DNA from: Rhexocercosporidium sp. MPI-PUGE-AT-0058
Lineage: Eukaryota; Ascomycota; Leotiomycetes; Helotiales
Direction of reading: 5' to 3'
NCBI GenBank assembly: GCA_020746875.1
Contig: JAGTJL010000007.1
Location: 2,232,001 to 2,296,000, forward strand
Length of the DNA stretch: 64,000 nucleotides
Positions 47,552-59,490 of this stretch are shown here, piece by piece (the stretch's first letter is position 1; the number at the start of each line of letters is the position of its first letter). Below the pieces are notes generated by a model. That model made no database searches, was not told where the DNA came from, and saw only the letters and a program-made list of their open reading frames with translations. Made by a program: the position numbers and the translations under genes.

Positions 47552-48941
47552 ATGCATCTCACCAAAGCCATAGCAGCACTTTTGCTGCTCGCGGCCCTAT
47601 CCCCGGTTTCTCATGGAAGAGCTATTACCCGAAAAGACTTGGAGAGTCGTTCGGTCTCAGGTAAGTCAATTCTCTTCAGTTGACTTCATTTCTAACGAGT
47701 GTCTGGAAAGACAATCCAACAGTTTCTGGAAAGGCGATTTATGAAGGTTACCTTGTGATCAGAGCACCACCTAGACTGAGACCTGGCAGTAACTCTCCCG
47801 ATCTTCAAGGAGGCAGCAACGGATCCCCTAGTCAAGGTCCTAGCCAGACCGGTGCGGGACAAGGATCTGGTCAAGGATCTGATCAAAATTACCAGGAGCC
47901 TTCCCCCGAAACACAAGCACCACCAGTAGAGCAAGCACCTCCACAAAATAAGCCCTCTGACACCGATACAACCATACAGCCTGCACCAGAGAAGAGACCT
48001 GACTCGACAGACTTGCTTGATGAGGATTCGGACCTTTGTGTAAGAAAAAGATGCCTAGACAGAATCGATCGACCCTTAGATTACAATGTGGCTCAGAGCA
48101 ACGGAAACAAAGTGCTCAACGAGATTGGCGACTTCACCGGGGCAAATCTACCCAAGCGACCAGTTCCTGATACTGCTAACGGCTACATCTTTCAACGAGA
48201 TGGCGAGGATGTGACGGACACTTCTGATTCGCCTCTTGGATTGGAACTTGAACACAACAATATCTTCGCCGACCCAACTGCTCCAGACCTCAACTTTGAC
48301 ACCACCAGCCGGGTTTCTGATGTCGGGTGGCGCTCCATTATAGCACCTCCACCCAAGAATGGATTAGAGAATACCGACATCAACAGGGCAAAGATAGACA
48401 CCAGGCAAGGAGTCATGATTGCATCGACTAGAGACAAGAGTGCTGATGGCAATGTTCTCGGGGCAGACGGAAGTATAAATCGTGAGAATGCTGTGCCTAG
48501 TCATGAACTGAGTTGGCAGTTGTGGGAGAGGGAGGTAAGAGCAAATGGAGGGGATATTAGCAACTTGAGAGTCCTTGTCGCCGAGAGTGTGCAAGGGAGA
48601 GGAACAAAAGACACCATTTCGAACGCAATCGGTGAGTTACATTGCAATCATTGCGTTTCAAAAATTAACATCAGGAAGGTGCCACGGGCCAAAACGCAAA
48701 TATGGGTATTCTCGGGAGCAAAGCAGTGTTTACACCTGATGCATCGAACCCAGCAATGATGCAAGCATTCACAGCACTATGTGGCACCGACAACATTAGA
48801 CCATTCGGACAGATGCTCGCGCAAAATCACCAAGCCCTGGGTGACAAAGTCATCTTAAAGATATCAGTCTACGGAAACGGCTCGGGCAGGGACGGGATCC
48901 TGGGACCGGATATCGCCATACAGATTGGGCGTGCCTCTTGA
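47552..48941 (+). CDS. secreted protein of unknown function, 426 residues
   Basis: Exons 47552-47660, 47723-48631 and 48679-48941. ATG 47552 gives a classical signal peptide (MHLTKAIAALLLLAAL...HG, cleavage about residue 22), followed by a KR-like processing context. A low-complexity Gly/Ser/Gln/Pro linker (about 55-125) leads into an acidic middle with an isolated pair of Cys (LCVRKRCLD), then a predicted globular C-terminus (ATGQNANMGILGSKAVF, SVYGNGSGRDGILGPDIAIQIG). Both introns have GT...AG ends and keep frame, though the second acceptor (GGAAG) is not pyrimidine-rich. No enzymatic motif was seen. It could be a wall or effector-like protein, but that is only inference from secretion and composition. 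Confidence 0.75.
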
Positions 48942-49343
48942 GATCTGCTCTTCATTTATATTCAGATGACCCGGAGCCATTTGGAGGGACAAAATTTGGA
49001 TCAAGAACAGAAGCTGGGAGCTTCATGCTATTTTCGTCCGATAACATTTGTTGGCGTTTTGTTTTGTTCCTTCATTTGTTGACTGTTGGATCGCGTTTTG
49101 GTTAGGTAGCATGGATTATCTTTGTTATTTTGCTTCATTCGGTAATCTGGCTGTACGGAATAGAATTTCGAATTTCGCGGTACTATACTTTTTGCTATGA
49201 TGTGAAAAGACAATACCAATCGACCGACTTCCATGGATATTTGTATTAAGTCAGCAAAGAAATTGGTCATCTTTTCCGTCCTAGAATCTTGTATACCATT
49301 TCCATATTGATCTTGGGATCATTGAACTTCTATCATTGAGTAG
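48942..49343. other. intergenic, convergent 3' ends
   Basis: Only 402 bp separates this gene's stop from the stop of the minus-strand ankyrin gene, so both terminators lie here. AT-rich runs (TTTTGTTTTG, TTTGTTATTTTG) are consistent with polyadenylation regions. Confidence 0.45.
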
Positions 49344-51173
49344 CTAGAAGTCTCTTCCACGCCATCCACTAGGTTGTCTATCCCCACAGCCCCCCTCTAC
49401 TCTCCGTGGTGGATACGGGACTTTACCATTCTTAACCTCAGTAGCATATACGCTATTCGACAAATCTATATCAACCCCGCCAAACTTCAATAATGTTCTC
49501 AAAACATCACCACTGCCAAACAATCTAGCCCTGAGAACCGGACTGTTGTGCTGATCTTCGCTATTGGGCGAGATACCCAATTCTAAGAGCGCCCTTACAA
49601 CCGGCTCCCGATTCCTCTCGGCCGCGTCCAGCAGAGCTTCCATGCCTACTGTGGTGGATTTTCCAGTAGCAAGCTGGTTTTGATCCACCCCGAGCTCAAC
49701 AAGATGTCGTATCAGACGAACGTGTGGAATAGCACCCCTCGTCAACCAAGACTTCAATGGATATTGTGAAAAGTCTCCAAGCCTGTACAGCATCTGGACG
49801 CACTCCAGGTGTCCTCGTCGCAGGGCAAGATCCAAGGCAGGCTTGACTTGAAACTTGATTCCTTCCGGGCTGTGCAAACTTGGTGTGTTTTCAATCAGAA
49901 ATTGGACGATCTCTGTAGAGCCGCGCATCGCTGCAAACTGCAGTCCGGTTCGAGGACACCCTAACGCGAATTGCTTAAGTTCAACATCTGGTGGCACCCC
50001 CATACTAAGCATCTTTTTCACAACCTCTAGACGACCTTGTCTGCATGCCGTCAGAAACATCACGGTTTTTGAGCTTGGTGGAAGATTTTGGAGTGCTGCA
50101 AGTAGCACTTCTATCACTTCGAGACTGCCTCCTCGACATGCTGCCATCAACGCGCAGCTAGGGCCAGATAAACTTTGGTCGATTAGAATATCTTTTTGCG
50201 CTTCCAATAAAGACTGAACTATTCTGGTATGTCCAGCAAGAGCAGCTACTTGTAGAGGTGTGCCATGAGTGCTGTAAAAAACACCCCACACTTTGCCCTG
50301 GAGATGATCGGCAGAGTATAGAGCATTTGCGTTTACTTGAGCTGCCACTGAATCCGCGCCACGAGACAGCAGACTCTTTACAAGTTCGGCCCGGCCCCAT
50401 CGTGCTGCCAATTGTAAGGGCCTGCCGAAGATTGGGCTTTCATAGTTTATGTTCACTTTGTCGTCTCCAAGTAGAATTTGAACAGTCGATATGTGGTTTA
50501 TGATGATGGCAGCACCCAACAGAGTCTGTTTATTCTCATCGACTTCCTCCAAAACCATGCGCTTCTTGGTTCCTGGCCAGCTCTGTGCAAACTTATGATT
50601 CATGTCCCAGTCGAGATAGTCGGCCGCGGCTTCGTAGACTTTTAGGGCGCGCGTTCTGATCTCTAGCTCGGATACGGGAAATTCATCATTGATTACCTGT
50701 AGTACTTGCTTGAGCGGATCAAGAGCTGGCTCGATGTTATCGGATTTCATTCGAGCTTCGATAAAACGACTCATCATGGCTGATCAAAGAGTCAGTATGT
50801 ATTATTTCAATGTCTTGAGATCAAAGCAAAGGTTTCAATCCCAATCTCAGGCCGAGAAGAGACTTACGTGGCGAAACTCGTCGGTAGTGGCTCCAACGAA
50901 ATCGGTCCCTGTTCTCGGGAGGTTGAATCCATTGATCAAGCCAGTAGTGGAAAGGTCCATTTCTACGGCTAATGAAACTATCTGTCACAGCTCGAACGAT
51001 AGATTCGTCGAAAAATTCTAGACTATGTCAGTGAATCATTTGCAGACAAGGCTTCCAATGATGGACTGACGATTGACAACACGTAGACGAAGGATCTTAA
51101 GTGGCCCGATGAGATCTAAAAGGGCAGTAAAGATATGATCGATCAGTTCCGGTGTAAGATCTGGTAGCGTCAT
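49344..51173 (-). CDS. F-box-like, ankyrin-repeat protein
   Basis: Exons (minus) 51173-51071, 51017-50868 and 50779-49344, giving 562 residues. The N-terminus (MTLPDLTPELIDHIFTALLD...LRLRVVNQFF) is F-box-like, as in SCF substrate receptors: LPxE-type opening followed by I..L and a basic stretch. After a linker come at least six ankyrin-type repeats from about 190 to 520, with the usual G-x-TPLQ/LAA and VxxLL pattern (RPLQLAARWGRAELVKSLLSRGAD, TPLQVAALAGHTRIVQSLLEA, TGLQFAAMRGSTEIVQFLIE). The last is LRTLLKFGGVDIDL. Joining exons at GTCAGT, TCTAG, GTAAGT and GATCAG keeps the frame. It is likely an adaptor that binds a partner for ubiquitination, though the F-box assignment is weak and partners are unknown. 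Confidence 0.85.
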
Positions 51174-52317
51174 GATTCAGTATTCGTTCAGGGGTAGGAC
51201 TTGAGGTGCGGCGTTGTATGATGGCGGTAGAATGTCGTCAACCTGGGAATCGAATGTCTGATATGAAATACTTGAAAGTTGAATTTGATTTCGGCAAAAA
51301 TGTATTTGGGGTTCGAAAGCAATCTATTTTGATGGACATAATAAGTTTAGAAAGGTTAAAAATAAACGCTGCATGGTGTTGGTGAGATCTGAGTAGAAGC
51401 GAGGGTGGCTGTGCCGGTGTCACGTGGACACGGGCGTGGGTATACCGTGACCTTGGATATTCAACGCGAGCCAGGAGAGTAAAACGCCGAGGAATTTGAA
51501 GCAAAACACTTGATTACAGCTTTCGAAGCTTTATATTTTTAGCAGAGGGAAGTTATCTGTGATACTACTATGTATTCTTCGGTATTGTTACCTGATCTCT
51601 CTTCGACAATTTAATGGATGAGGAGTCCTCAATGAGGACTTCTGACAACAATGTCTAGTTTGGTGGTTGGAACTGTTGTGAGGAATTTTCATGATAGTGA
51701 TGTTCTTGACTTTCTCCACCAGCATATTTTCTAGAAAGTGAAAGAGAGGGGGAAGCGGTGAAGCTCTGGATGAATGCATTACTGATATGAATAATCGCCC
51801 ACACTTTGAGCTTATGCTCAGGAGTTTGCTTTACTAATATAGGACTGTTAGATCAACAAAAGTGAGTCCCATAAAATAGGTAGTTGGAGGTAGATCGGTT
51901 AGTCTACATTAGTCCGTGACGTGCTTAGCGCAGGAAATAAATACCTCCTCGACATCTTGAGATCTGTTCTATTCTTACTTGAAGAAGAATAGAGCATGAG
52001 CTCAAGATAGCCCACAGATCTAAAACAGCTCCACATCAATTTTGGAGGCTTTACAAAACCATGAAGGCAAGGTTCTCCCAGCCACCCTCGCATGCCAAGG
52101 CCCTGTTTGTTTACATTGTGATGACTTCGAGTCTTGCGCATGTCGAGTATCAAAAGTTCTACAGAGGCAGATGGCGATGCAGTCAGCAAGAGCTTGGGGA
52201 CAACTGTTCTACGTGACCAATCGCTGACGTATCTTGAGCATAACCACCATTTCCTCTGCTCTAACAGGTTGTTAGTGCAAAGCATGACTTCAGCAGACAT
52301 AGCCCTTCCAGAATGAT
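51174..52317. other. intergenic
   Basis: Upstream of the ankyrin gene. No supported coding region. The minus frame 52300-51899 has no motif. Confidence 0.4.
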
Positions 52318-52940
52318 AGGAATCGATCTGGTTTCGTAGATCGTGGGAAAAGAGAAGACACTATCTCTAGTCCACAAAACAATCATTTGGGACAGAATTC
52401 CCTATTTTGGCAATATGCTCAATGGCCGATTCGCCCAAGCTATCAAAAAAAAGGCTACCTTCCGGAAAGACTGTATCAAATACTTCGACGTGCTCATCGA
52501 ATGGGTCTACAAGGACGAGTTTACCGTCATTCTATACCTGTGCAGCAAGTATAGGATTTACAAGACAAAGTGGGATCCGATTTCTCTGTACCTCATGGCA
52601 GACAATCTCTATCTTCAAGGGCTACTGCAACCAATTCTTCAACACTAGATCACAACATGTAAGCAATTTGAAAGGTTCCCGCTACGGAAGAGCATGAAAA
52701 GAGATACTCAGAGACCCAAGAACTCTGCCAGCTCAGGTCTTTTGTCTTCGGATATCTCCACTACCTTGTCGTCGGAGCTGTTGAAGATGATTTGGTCACC
52801 ACGGAGGCTATCAGCACGCTCATGGGGACGTTTGAAGACTTGAGGGATGATGTTTTGGCGTGGGTGGAATTTTTCGGGGCTGTAAGCTATTCGAAGCTCA
52901 TAGATCCCAGAAAGCGTCCAGATTCTACCTTCTTTTGAGA
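52318..52940 (+). pseudogene. BTB/POZ-domain protein, broken
   Basis: The BTB fold is clear: VGKEKTLSLVHKTII, RIPYFGNMLNGRFAQA, YFDVLIEWVY. A stop precedes this (V-S-stop-I-V-G) where the family has an intact start of the domain, and a second stop follows ILQH near 52648. The C-terminal part continues in another frame at about 52715-52937 (LRSFVFGYLHYLVVGA, TLMGTFEDLRDDVLAW). Fungal single-BTB proteins of this type are short (about 230-300 residues), and this matches one such gene cut by a stop and a frame change. No catalytic function is expected; the domain makes protein contacts. Confidence 0.65.
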
Positions 52941-53089
52941 TTCAGCGATTGGAAAGATTGCATCTACAGCTTTGGTCTCGAGGGATGAAATAACATCTGA
53001 TTGCATGGATTCGTTTTGGCAAAGACTACGAAGAAGGGGAAGCGGCTCTGCGATATCACAGTGACAAAACCTTCGTGTTTACCGAGTAA

Positions 53090-53400
53090 GTCTCTCACTT
53101 GCATTCTCTGTCAACCGACCCTTTGCTAATCACTTCTATGTTTCTTGGAGACGAAATGATAACTGTGTACGTGGGATCAGGAAAGAAGCTGTTCCGGGTA
53201 CACAAAGCTCTTCTGTTTTGCAAAGCTGCCGCCCTATCGCCCACAACAACATCCGAAGCATGCCATTCGCAGATGACACGGGAATCAATTTAGATATTCT
53301 GCTAAAGGCAGTTTACACTGGTTTACCCCGCCCATCGACTTGCCTGAATTCAGGCTCAAACCGCTGGATTCATGGGTCGAGTGAATCGCATTGACGTTTA
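53090..53400 (+). pseudogene. second BTB/POZ relic
   Basis: Another BTB beginning, MITVYVGSGKKLFRVHKALLFC (from about 53150), is followed by a stop at 53291. In the next frame an INLDILLKAVYTG stretch resembles the BTB helix after a frame change. It lies in the same orientation as the preceding relic, so it probably came from a local duplication. The piece at 53585-53821 (LAEHLVVFPRVFTNMPVQDP) may be its decayed C-terminus, but that is not certain. Confidence 0.5.
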
Positions 53401-54264
53401 TTGTAAAGGGGCGATGATGTCAGGCTGGATGTTAGACATGAAGAAGAAGGATGTAATGCTGAGTATCCCTATCATGAAATAGGTGTATGATCGTACGTAA
53501 TCGAATCTGCTCCTCGCAAGTTTGTGTGTGAAATAATCCACTTCCTCCGGGCGACAAATCTCCCACATCGGGGTTCATTCTAGGATGGCCAAGCAGCAGA
53601 ATTCAGAGATGCAGATGGCTTACCGTGAGCTAGCGGAGCATCTTGTAGTTTTTCCAAGAGTATTTACGAACATGCCAGTACAAGATCCCAGGCAAGAGGA
53701 TCTCAAATATAGGCCAGCATCAACTTTCGCCAGGAGTCGAAACATTCTTTCTCCAGAAGTGTTCAAATATCACTTCCCAACCCTATACGCTTTCGGATTG
53801 AGCGGTGGGCGTGACAAATAGCGAGACTTACTACTTAGAGGCCGTGTCATGAGACTGGGAAGACAGATTTGACAGTCTTGTCGTACGGAATCTGCCAAAG
53901 CACCACGAGGAACATCAGCACTTCAGTCGATGGTGTTGGCACATATTCGGGGTTTCTTGGCACCTACCGTACTTTGGGAGTGGGTCGGAGAGATAGCTGC
54001 ACAGGAAGACCTTTGGATTTCTGGAGACGCATTAGATCTTAGGCTTGTAGAATAAACATTCAAGGGGAAACAAGCAAGTCTTGTGTCTTAAGCCATGTCC
54101 AGTTATTGAAGTTCAAGAGGATGGATGATTGTTGCTGACATCGATTCAGCGGAATCGGAGACTGCGAAGGGGCTTGACTTGTGAGGCAAACATACTTGAA
54201 CTTATCCTGTTGTATAAACTCACAGTACACTTGAGCTCAAGGATAGGCAGATGATTCACGTTAT

Positions 54265-56024
54265 TCAAGCTCCCTCACCAACCTTCCAGACTCCTCCTGC
54301 CCCACACCCAACAACCGCCTCAGCCTCAACCTCCACCAAAAATTCCTCTCCCACAATGCCTCCAACCAGCAAAGTATTCGCCGGCCTGACCCCAACACAA
54401 CCAAACACCCACCCGTGCGCCCTGCTCACCTCCTCGCAGTCCCTCTCATGCCGAACAATAATCCTCGTCCTCACTACATCCTTAAGATTGGACCCAAGTT
54501 TGTGAAGTGCATATTCGATTATGTCCAGGATGGCAATCGTTTGGCTGTAGGATGAGGAGCCACCGATGACCCGGACGAAGGAGAGACATGTCGGCACGTT
54601 GGCGGTTGTGCCTGAGATGTGGATTATGTTGTTTATGCGGACTGCGCGGCTGTACCCCTGTTCGTGGACAGCCCAAAAGTCATCATTCGGAAGGCGATTG
54701 GAGACGTCAATGAAGGATTACTCACTGCAATGGGCTCCCATTTACTTCCCGAGCTGAACTCGATCCTCTTACCTTCCTCCACAGCCTTCAACAATGCCAG
54801 AGTCTCCTCGCTTTCTCCAAGATGATCACTCAAATCACCTTTCGCCGTCAAGAATGGTGGTCGTCGATATTCATCCCCACAATCACCCGGTAAATCTCTC
54901 AACTTTCCCTGCGCCTCTTCAATGTCCTTCCGATCCTCATCCGTCAATTTAAAACTGAAGGTCTCTAAGTTCCTCTGCGCATACTTTCCCGAATCTGACG
55001 ACAATCTCGTCCCGATAATAACAGCGCTCACGCCCGGGATATCCAGTACGAACCTCATCGCCACTGCCGGAATCCCAACACCATGCCTGTCCGCCACAAT
55101 TTTTAATGCTCTCAACACGCCTTGAAAGACATCCCATCCTCCAGCAGCTTTGATAAACCGTAAATACTTCCTCAGACTCCAATTTAGGCTCTCGCCAGCT
55201 TCAGGTTCCGGGACGCCAAGCCAATTCTCACTCAGAAACCCACCCAGCAAAGTCCCATACGCGAGAATGCCCACACCGTGTTTGATACATACATCAGACA
55301 TTCGTCCACGAGTGACACGACGGTCGAGAACGGACACAGAGACTTGGTTCGTAGCGATGTAGAAGCCCGTGTTCAGGAGGAGTTCCAGATGCGCGCTGTC
55401 GGTGTTGGTTAGGCCTATGAGGGAAGTTTTGCCAGCGATGCGTAAGGCGTGGAGGTACTGGATATGTGGGAGTAGAGTGCCGGAGCTGTAGGACCAGCAG
55501 TGATCTTGATGGTATATTGTTAGCTTAAGTTTGGTAGAAGGAGTTTAGGTGGGCGGACATTGAAGCAAGGGAATTGTGGAGTGGTTCATTCTCTTCAAAG
55601 CTAGATCCACAGCAGCTTCGGTCTGCTGGAGCAGATCCTCGGTTTTGGATGTTGGACACCATTTTGTGAATGCTATTGCTTTCTTGTCTGAGTTTGCGCG
55701 GTGATGTCCGATGATAAGTTCTGCCTCTGTCAGTGTCCAGTTTCAAATGCTGTCAGAGTCTGAGTACCTGCATCGCCGTAATGGTCTGCCATATCAAAAG
55801 CATCAAGACCAACAGATATTCTAGACGCTTATTTTAAAAGATGTGGTGACTGACACACACTAAGCTACTTACAATTCATCCATTGCCTTTGATGCGCTCT
55901 CAATATCAATATCTTTGTCATGTCCACCGGCAAGTTGCCATAGCCCATTGATCACCCTAGGTATCTCGAGAGTACCACCTATAAATATCCGTTCCACAAT
56001 GGGTGAGGCTGACCTAGAGTCCAT
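54265..56024 (-). CDS. aldo/keto reductase fused to a RidA domain
   Basis: Exons (minus) 56024-55873, 55820-55768, 55726-55559, 55504-54726 and 54657-54265, giving 514 residues. Residues about 20-350 are an NAD(P)H aldo/keto reductase barrel: DAFDMADHYGDAE (catalytic Asp and Tyr), AFTKWCP, HSTIPLLQYHCWSY, GLTNTD, the LAYGTLLGGF cofactor region. The final intron has donor GTGAGT right after the WEPIA codons and acceptor CGAACAG, putting GYSRAVRINNIIHISGTTAN in phase. Residues 385-514 form a RidA/YjgF domain (SYSQTIAILDIIEYALHKLG, LKDVVRTRIIV, LLVGGIVGEEFLVEVEAEAV). RidA proteins deaminate reactive enamines/imines; pairing with a reductase suggests coupled handling of an unstable intermediate. 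The fusion needs no stop or frame correction. Confidence 0.85.
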
Positions 56025-56351
56025 TGTGCGGACGATGCGGAAGGTTGTCTGACTAGATACCTCTAAATGTGACGCTCGTGGTTGGACAAAGGAAGTTGAG
56101 AAGATAACTGGCAAGTTTTGAATTCAGAGGAAACCATTCAAACGGCAGTAGATAATTAACAGTTTAAAAAGTTCTATTGACATCGGCTAGCTGGGATGGG
56201 CTTGAGGTTGGGAAGGGAAGGGAAGGAGAAGCGGGGTTCATCAGGTCCTAGAGCGTGGATTGCAAAAGTGGGGGCAGCCTTTTACAACTTCGAGACCATT
56301 GTTTGCACGGTGGATCAGTACAGCAGAATCAGGCTCAGTCACGCTTACCTG

Positions 56352-56676
56352 TCAGTCAGGTGCACTGGCAAAGACCTGAGAGCGAACATATTTCAAGGCT
56401 GAGATACCCAAGATCTGATTTGAAGCTCCGTTGGTAATGTAGATATCACGGTAGTCGGATCTGACATCGAAGCTTTCTGTGAAGCCCAGAGGGGTCAATG
56501 AGCAGCACAAAACAATGTTTGGATGTTCCTGATGGAGTGGTTCAGTGGCATAGGCTTGCTTGGAGTGCAGTGAGCTTACCATCTCCGTGGTGTGTGAAGA
56601 TAGGGATACCAAGGATAGTCTCAGCGATGACACTAGAAGCAAACTCAGCGGCTGCGATAGCAATGGCAGACTTCAT
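56352..56676 (-). pseudogene. histidine acid phosphatase relic
   Basis: Short first exon with a signal peptide (from ATG 56676), then ILGIPIFTHHGD. The family's catalytic RHGD has its Arg replaced by His (CAC, consistent with a G-to-A change from CGC). Later pieces TPLGFTESFDVRSDYRD, SNQILGISALKYV and VFASAPD fit the family, but appear in a different frame from the first exon and stop at 56352 (TGA) just before a GTAAGC. Without the catalytic Arg, the second exon's frame, and the remaining about 400 residues, it cannot be functional. Confidence 0.65.
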
Positions 56677-58248
56677 GACCTTAAAGTTAAGGATGAATCT
56701 GGGAAGTGATATGTATGAGCGGTTCGACCATAAACGGAGGGGGGATTGAAAATGATGAAGGAATGGTCATCTTATGTATGGTAGAGCTATCTGAGCTGCA
56801 AGCTGCAAGATGATGCACGAAAACCGCCCACCCCAACTTCTCTTAACTCGAATTGTCTAATCCTTTGTTACATAAGCAGCCACAGCTCTGCAGTAGACAT
56901 GAGCAGGCCGCTGAATAGCTTCTGACCATTGCCCCGCGGGAGGTCGCATGCCCACAAGCTGCAGTGAGATAAGGTGTGCATCTCCAGCGAAGCAGCTCTC
57001 CAGCAGCAATTCCAGGCAAAGACAACCACTGACACACTCGAAGATATGCCCCTGGAAGAACAAAAATCAGGAGGGGCAATGACCTATCCAGTATGGCTTC
57101 CGGCGTCCTGTACGCTGTGTATCCACTCCAATGCTTATCAGAGGGGATACCCAGCAAAAGCCAAGCCTGGGCTGCTACCCTCCATGGAAGAGGATACCGA
57201 ACATTCTTCATAGGGTGAGATGAATTTCAAGCTGCTGGGCGAGCAATTGGACTGCTTTCACCTTTTTGGTCTGACGCCTGAGAACGGGGTGCAGAGCAGA
57301 AGGCATTGAAGATATTGATACTGGCTTCGGGGCCTGGATATCTCGTGCGTGAATCACTAGAATGAGTAAATATAGCTTTGCAGAGCTTGAAATCCATGTT
57401 CTGATGGAGCAGGAGGGGAAATGTAGAAAACTGAGCGCAAGTTGACACGCAGACACAACTTGATAGCAATGAAGTAGGCATGTCTAGACAATGAGAGAAA
57501 CCGAGAATTCAATGCAGACATCAAGATACTAGGACTGACCATGTTCCTTCGCCTTATGGGATACGGACTAGTAGAGAACTACTCCGATGCCGGGCATAAA
57601 GAATGAACGATGGATAGTTTGGTATATGTTCCTTGACATCCTCAAATTCTGCAGTCGCTTGCACAGTCCCGACTGTTGACTCCAAAGCCCACATCCCCGC
57701 CAGGTTTTCCAATATTTCATATGCGTCCTAACAGATCCGCTTGATATAGACCTGTATTGTGTGTACATTTGGGTATGCGTCTGTATTCGTAGCGATCGTC
57801 GCTCGTGGAAAGTAAACAAGAACAGCATCTATCGAAGGAGTTGGCATTGATGGTGGCTTTCTATTTCGGGAGGCAGCAGTACGAGGAGGGGATTTCTAAG
57901 AAGGCAGGTCTTTAGATGACCGCCGAGGGATTGGGATGATATAATAGTAACAGAACTACTGAAAATGCAATGTATATCAATTAGCTGAAGGCATTTGACA
58001 TAGGAATAGCAACGGAAATGGAACGCGCCGATGCTAGGTGGCCCAAGACACTGGAATTATTTTCCATTTGTCTGGTTGAGTAACGAAGTGGCAGATTGTT
58101 GAGACACATTTGCATGCAACCCATCCAAATGCTTAACGTGTGCCGATTGCACAGGAGTCCATTGATGTTTGTTGATATGGCTGCTGATGATGAGGACGAG
58201 ACAGAAGGGTCTCCGGACTAAAAATACCCACGAGGTCGTGCAGACCCT

Positions 58249-58264
58249 CCCCCCCCCCCCCCCC
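58249..58264 (+). repeat. C16 homopolymer
   Basis: Sixteen consecutive C, followed by AAACCCCCAAC. Long C runs are rare in filamentous fungi and are also prone to assembly error. Confidence 0.8.
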
Positions 58265-58406
58265 AAACCCCCAACATTGAAACAAAAGGAACTCGCTTCA
58301 TCTGATTACAGTGGTCTGTTTTCATTATTGCAAGGAATATTGACATCCATCTGCGATTCAAATGCTTGCCTCACGTTCTACTTTGTGCTAACTTGGATTG
58401 GAAGCT

Positions 58407-59090
58407 ATGTTGACATTCGCCCCAGGGCTCCTCGCTTGGGGCACCATAATTCAGCCAGGAATCAGCGTACGCATATCTAGCGCAACTCTGAGCACACGAT
58501 CCAAGCTTCGATTTTATTTCGAGCTGTCATCGATTTTCCAGCCTCGCGCAGTTGCTTCCACACCTCGAACATTCCCGACATTCTCTGCTCGATGGCACAT
58601 ATTTGTCTTCGTAAATATCAGTTTATGCCAGAGCATTCATCTACTGCAGAGCTCTATACAAGGGTATCAACCCTTCCATAGCCCTTTCTTTGCATCTTTG
58701 CAACGCATTCCCGCGTTAAAGTTGTCCCTTGTCCAGACAAGCCATTTTCTGTCCAAAGTTCTCTCCGATTTTCTTTTCCCGTTCTTTCCTTTCTATGCTA
58801 ATGCTATTGGAACCATCTATTATGCGACGCTGCGACAGTCTATCTACCTTGCGACTCCAGCATCCCATTCGAGCGATCCTCAAGGCCTTCAGTTATACGA
58901 ATCTTCCTCTCGTCGATGCTTTCCCTCGCTCGGTGCTGCGTACCTCTTCGAACTTCCTTACACTACATTGCAAGCATCTCCGAAGCCAGACGAACCCAGT
59001 CAAGCCTGCTACGAATCTACATATCTACAAGTGTTGAGTGTTGAGAGAAGAAAGGATGGACTGGCTCCTAACGGCTCGGACGATGCGTGA
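58407..59090 (+). CDS. possible hypothetical protein, 227 residues
   Basis: A long open frame with ATG 58407, in a CT-rich stretch. It is Ser/Phe/Leu-rich, with no recognisable motif, signal peptide or clear membrane segment. A shorter frame overlaps on the same strand at 58729-59037. Composition suggests the openness may result from pyrimidine bias, so it is given only weakly. Confidence 0.2.
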   Translation: MLTFAPGLLAWGTIIQPGISVRISSATLSTRSKLRFYFELSSIFQPRAVASTPRTFPTFSARWHIFVFVNISLCQSIHLLQSSIQGYQPFHSPFFASLQRIPALKLSLVQTSHFLSKVLSDFLFPFFPFYANAIGTIYYATLRQSIYLATPASHSSDPQGLQLYESSSRRCFPSLGAAYLFELPYTTLQASPKPDEPSQACYESTYLQVLSVERRKDGLAPNGSDDA

Positions 59091-59219
59091 GAATAGAAGA
59101 TGTGGAGATGGGTTTCCCTAGACACAATGATTGAGACATAATGGCGATAGTGGACTTATTTCCCAGTCCTAGATGCTTGTTACTGTAGCAGTATCGTGGT
59201 TGGTACCTACTGCGCACTT

Positions 59220-59490
59220 GATGGGCTAGTTCAAGAACACCTCGCGATTGTCCTTCGCCATGCCATAGAGTGAGCAAAGGTTCCATCCTGGGCTTGTCCT
59301 GTGCTGCGGGAAGCAGACCAGAGCGTAGGTCGTCTTGGAAAGACTACTCGAGCCGGTTGACTGGATACTTGGCTTTAAGAGAATCTGCAAGTGGCTACAT
59401 GCCTTCCAGAAAGTCCACACTCCGTGGAAGCATCGAGTGGAGCTCCTCGACCCGGTCATTCAGTTGGAGAATAAGGCTTGGATTCTTTGT
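59220..59490 (-). pseudogene. possible coding fragment with two internal TAG codons
   Basis: One minus-strand frame reads protein-like (LILQLNDRVEELHSM, DSLKAKYPVNRLE, FQDDLRSGLL) but is cut by two TAG codons. Each could derive from TGG by a single G-to-A change. No family was recognised. It is reported only because the three segments lie in one frame. Confidence 0.25.

Noticed and set aside
56843..57211. 122-codon minus-strand frame
   Set aside because: Opposed by similarly long frames on the other strand. No motif, signal or splice context supports it.
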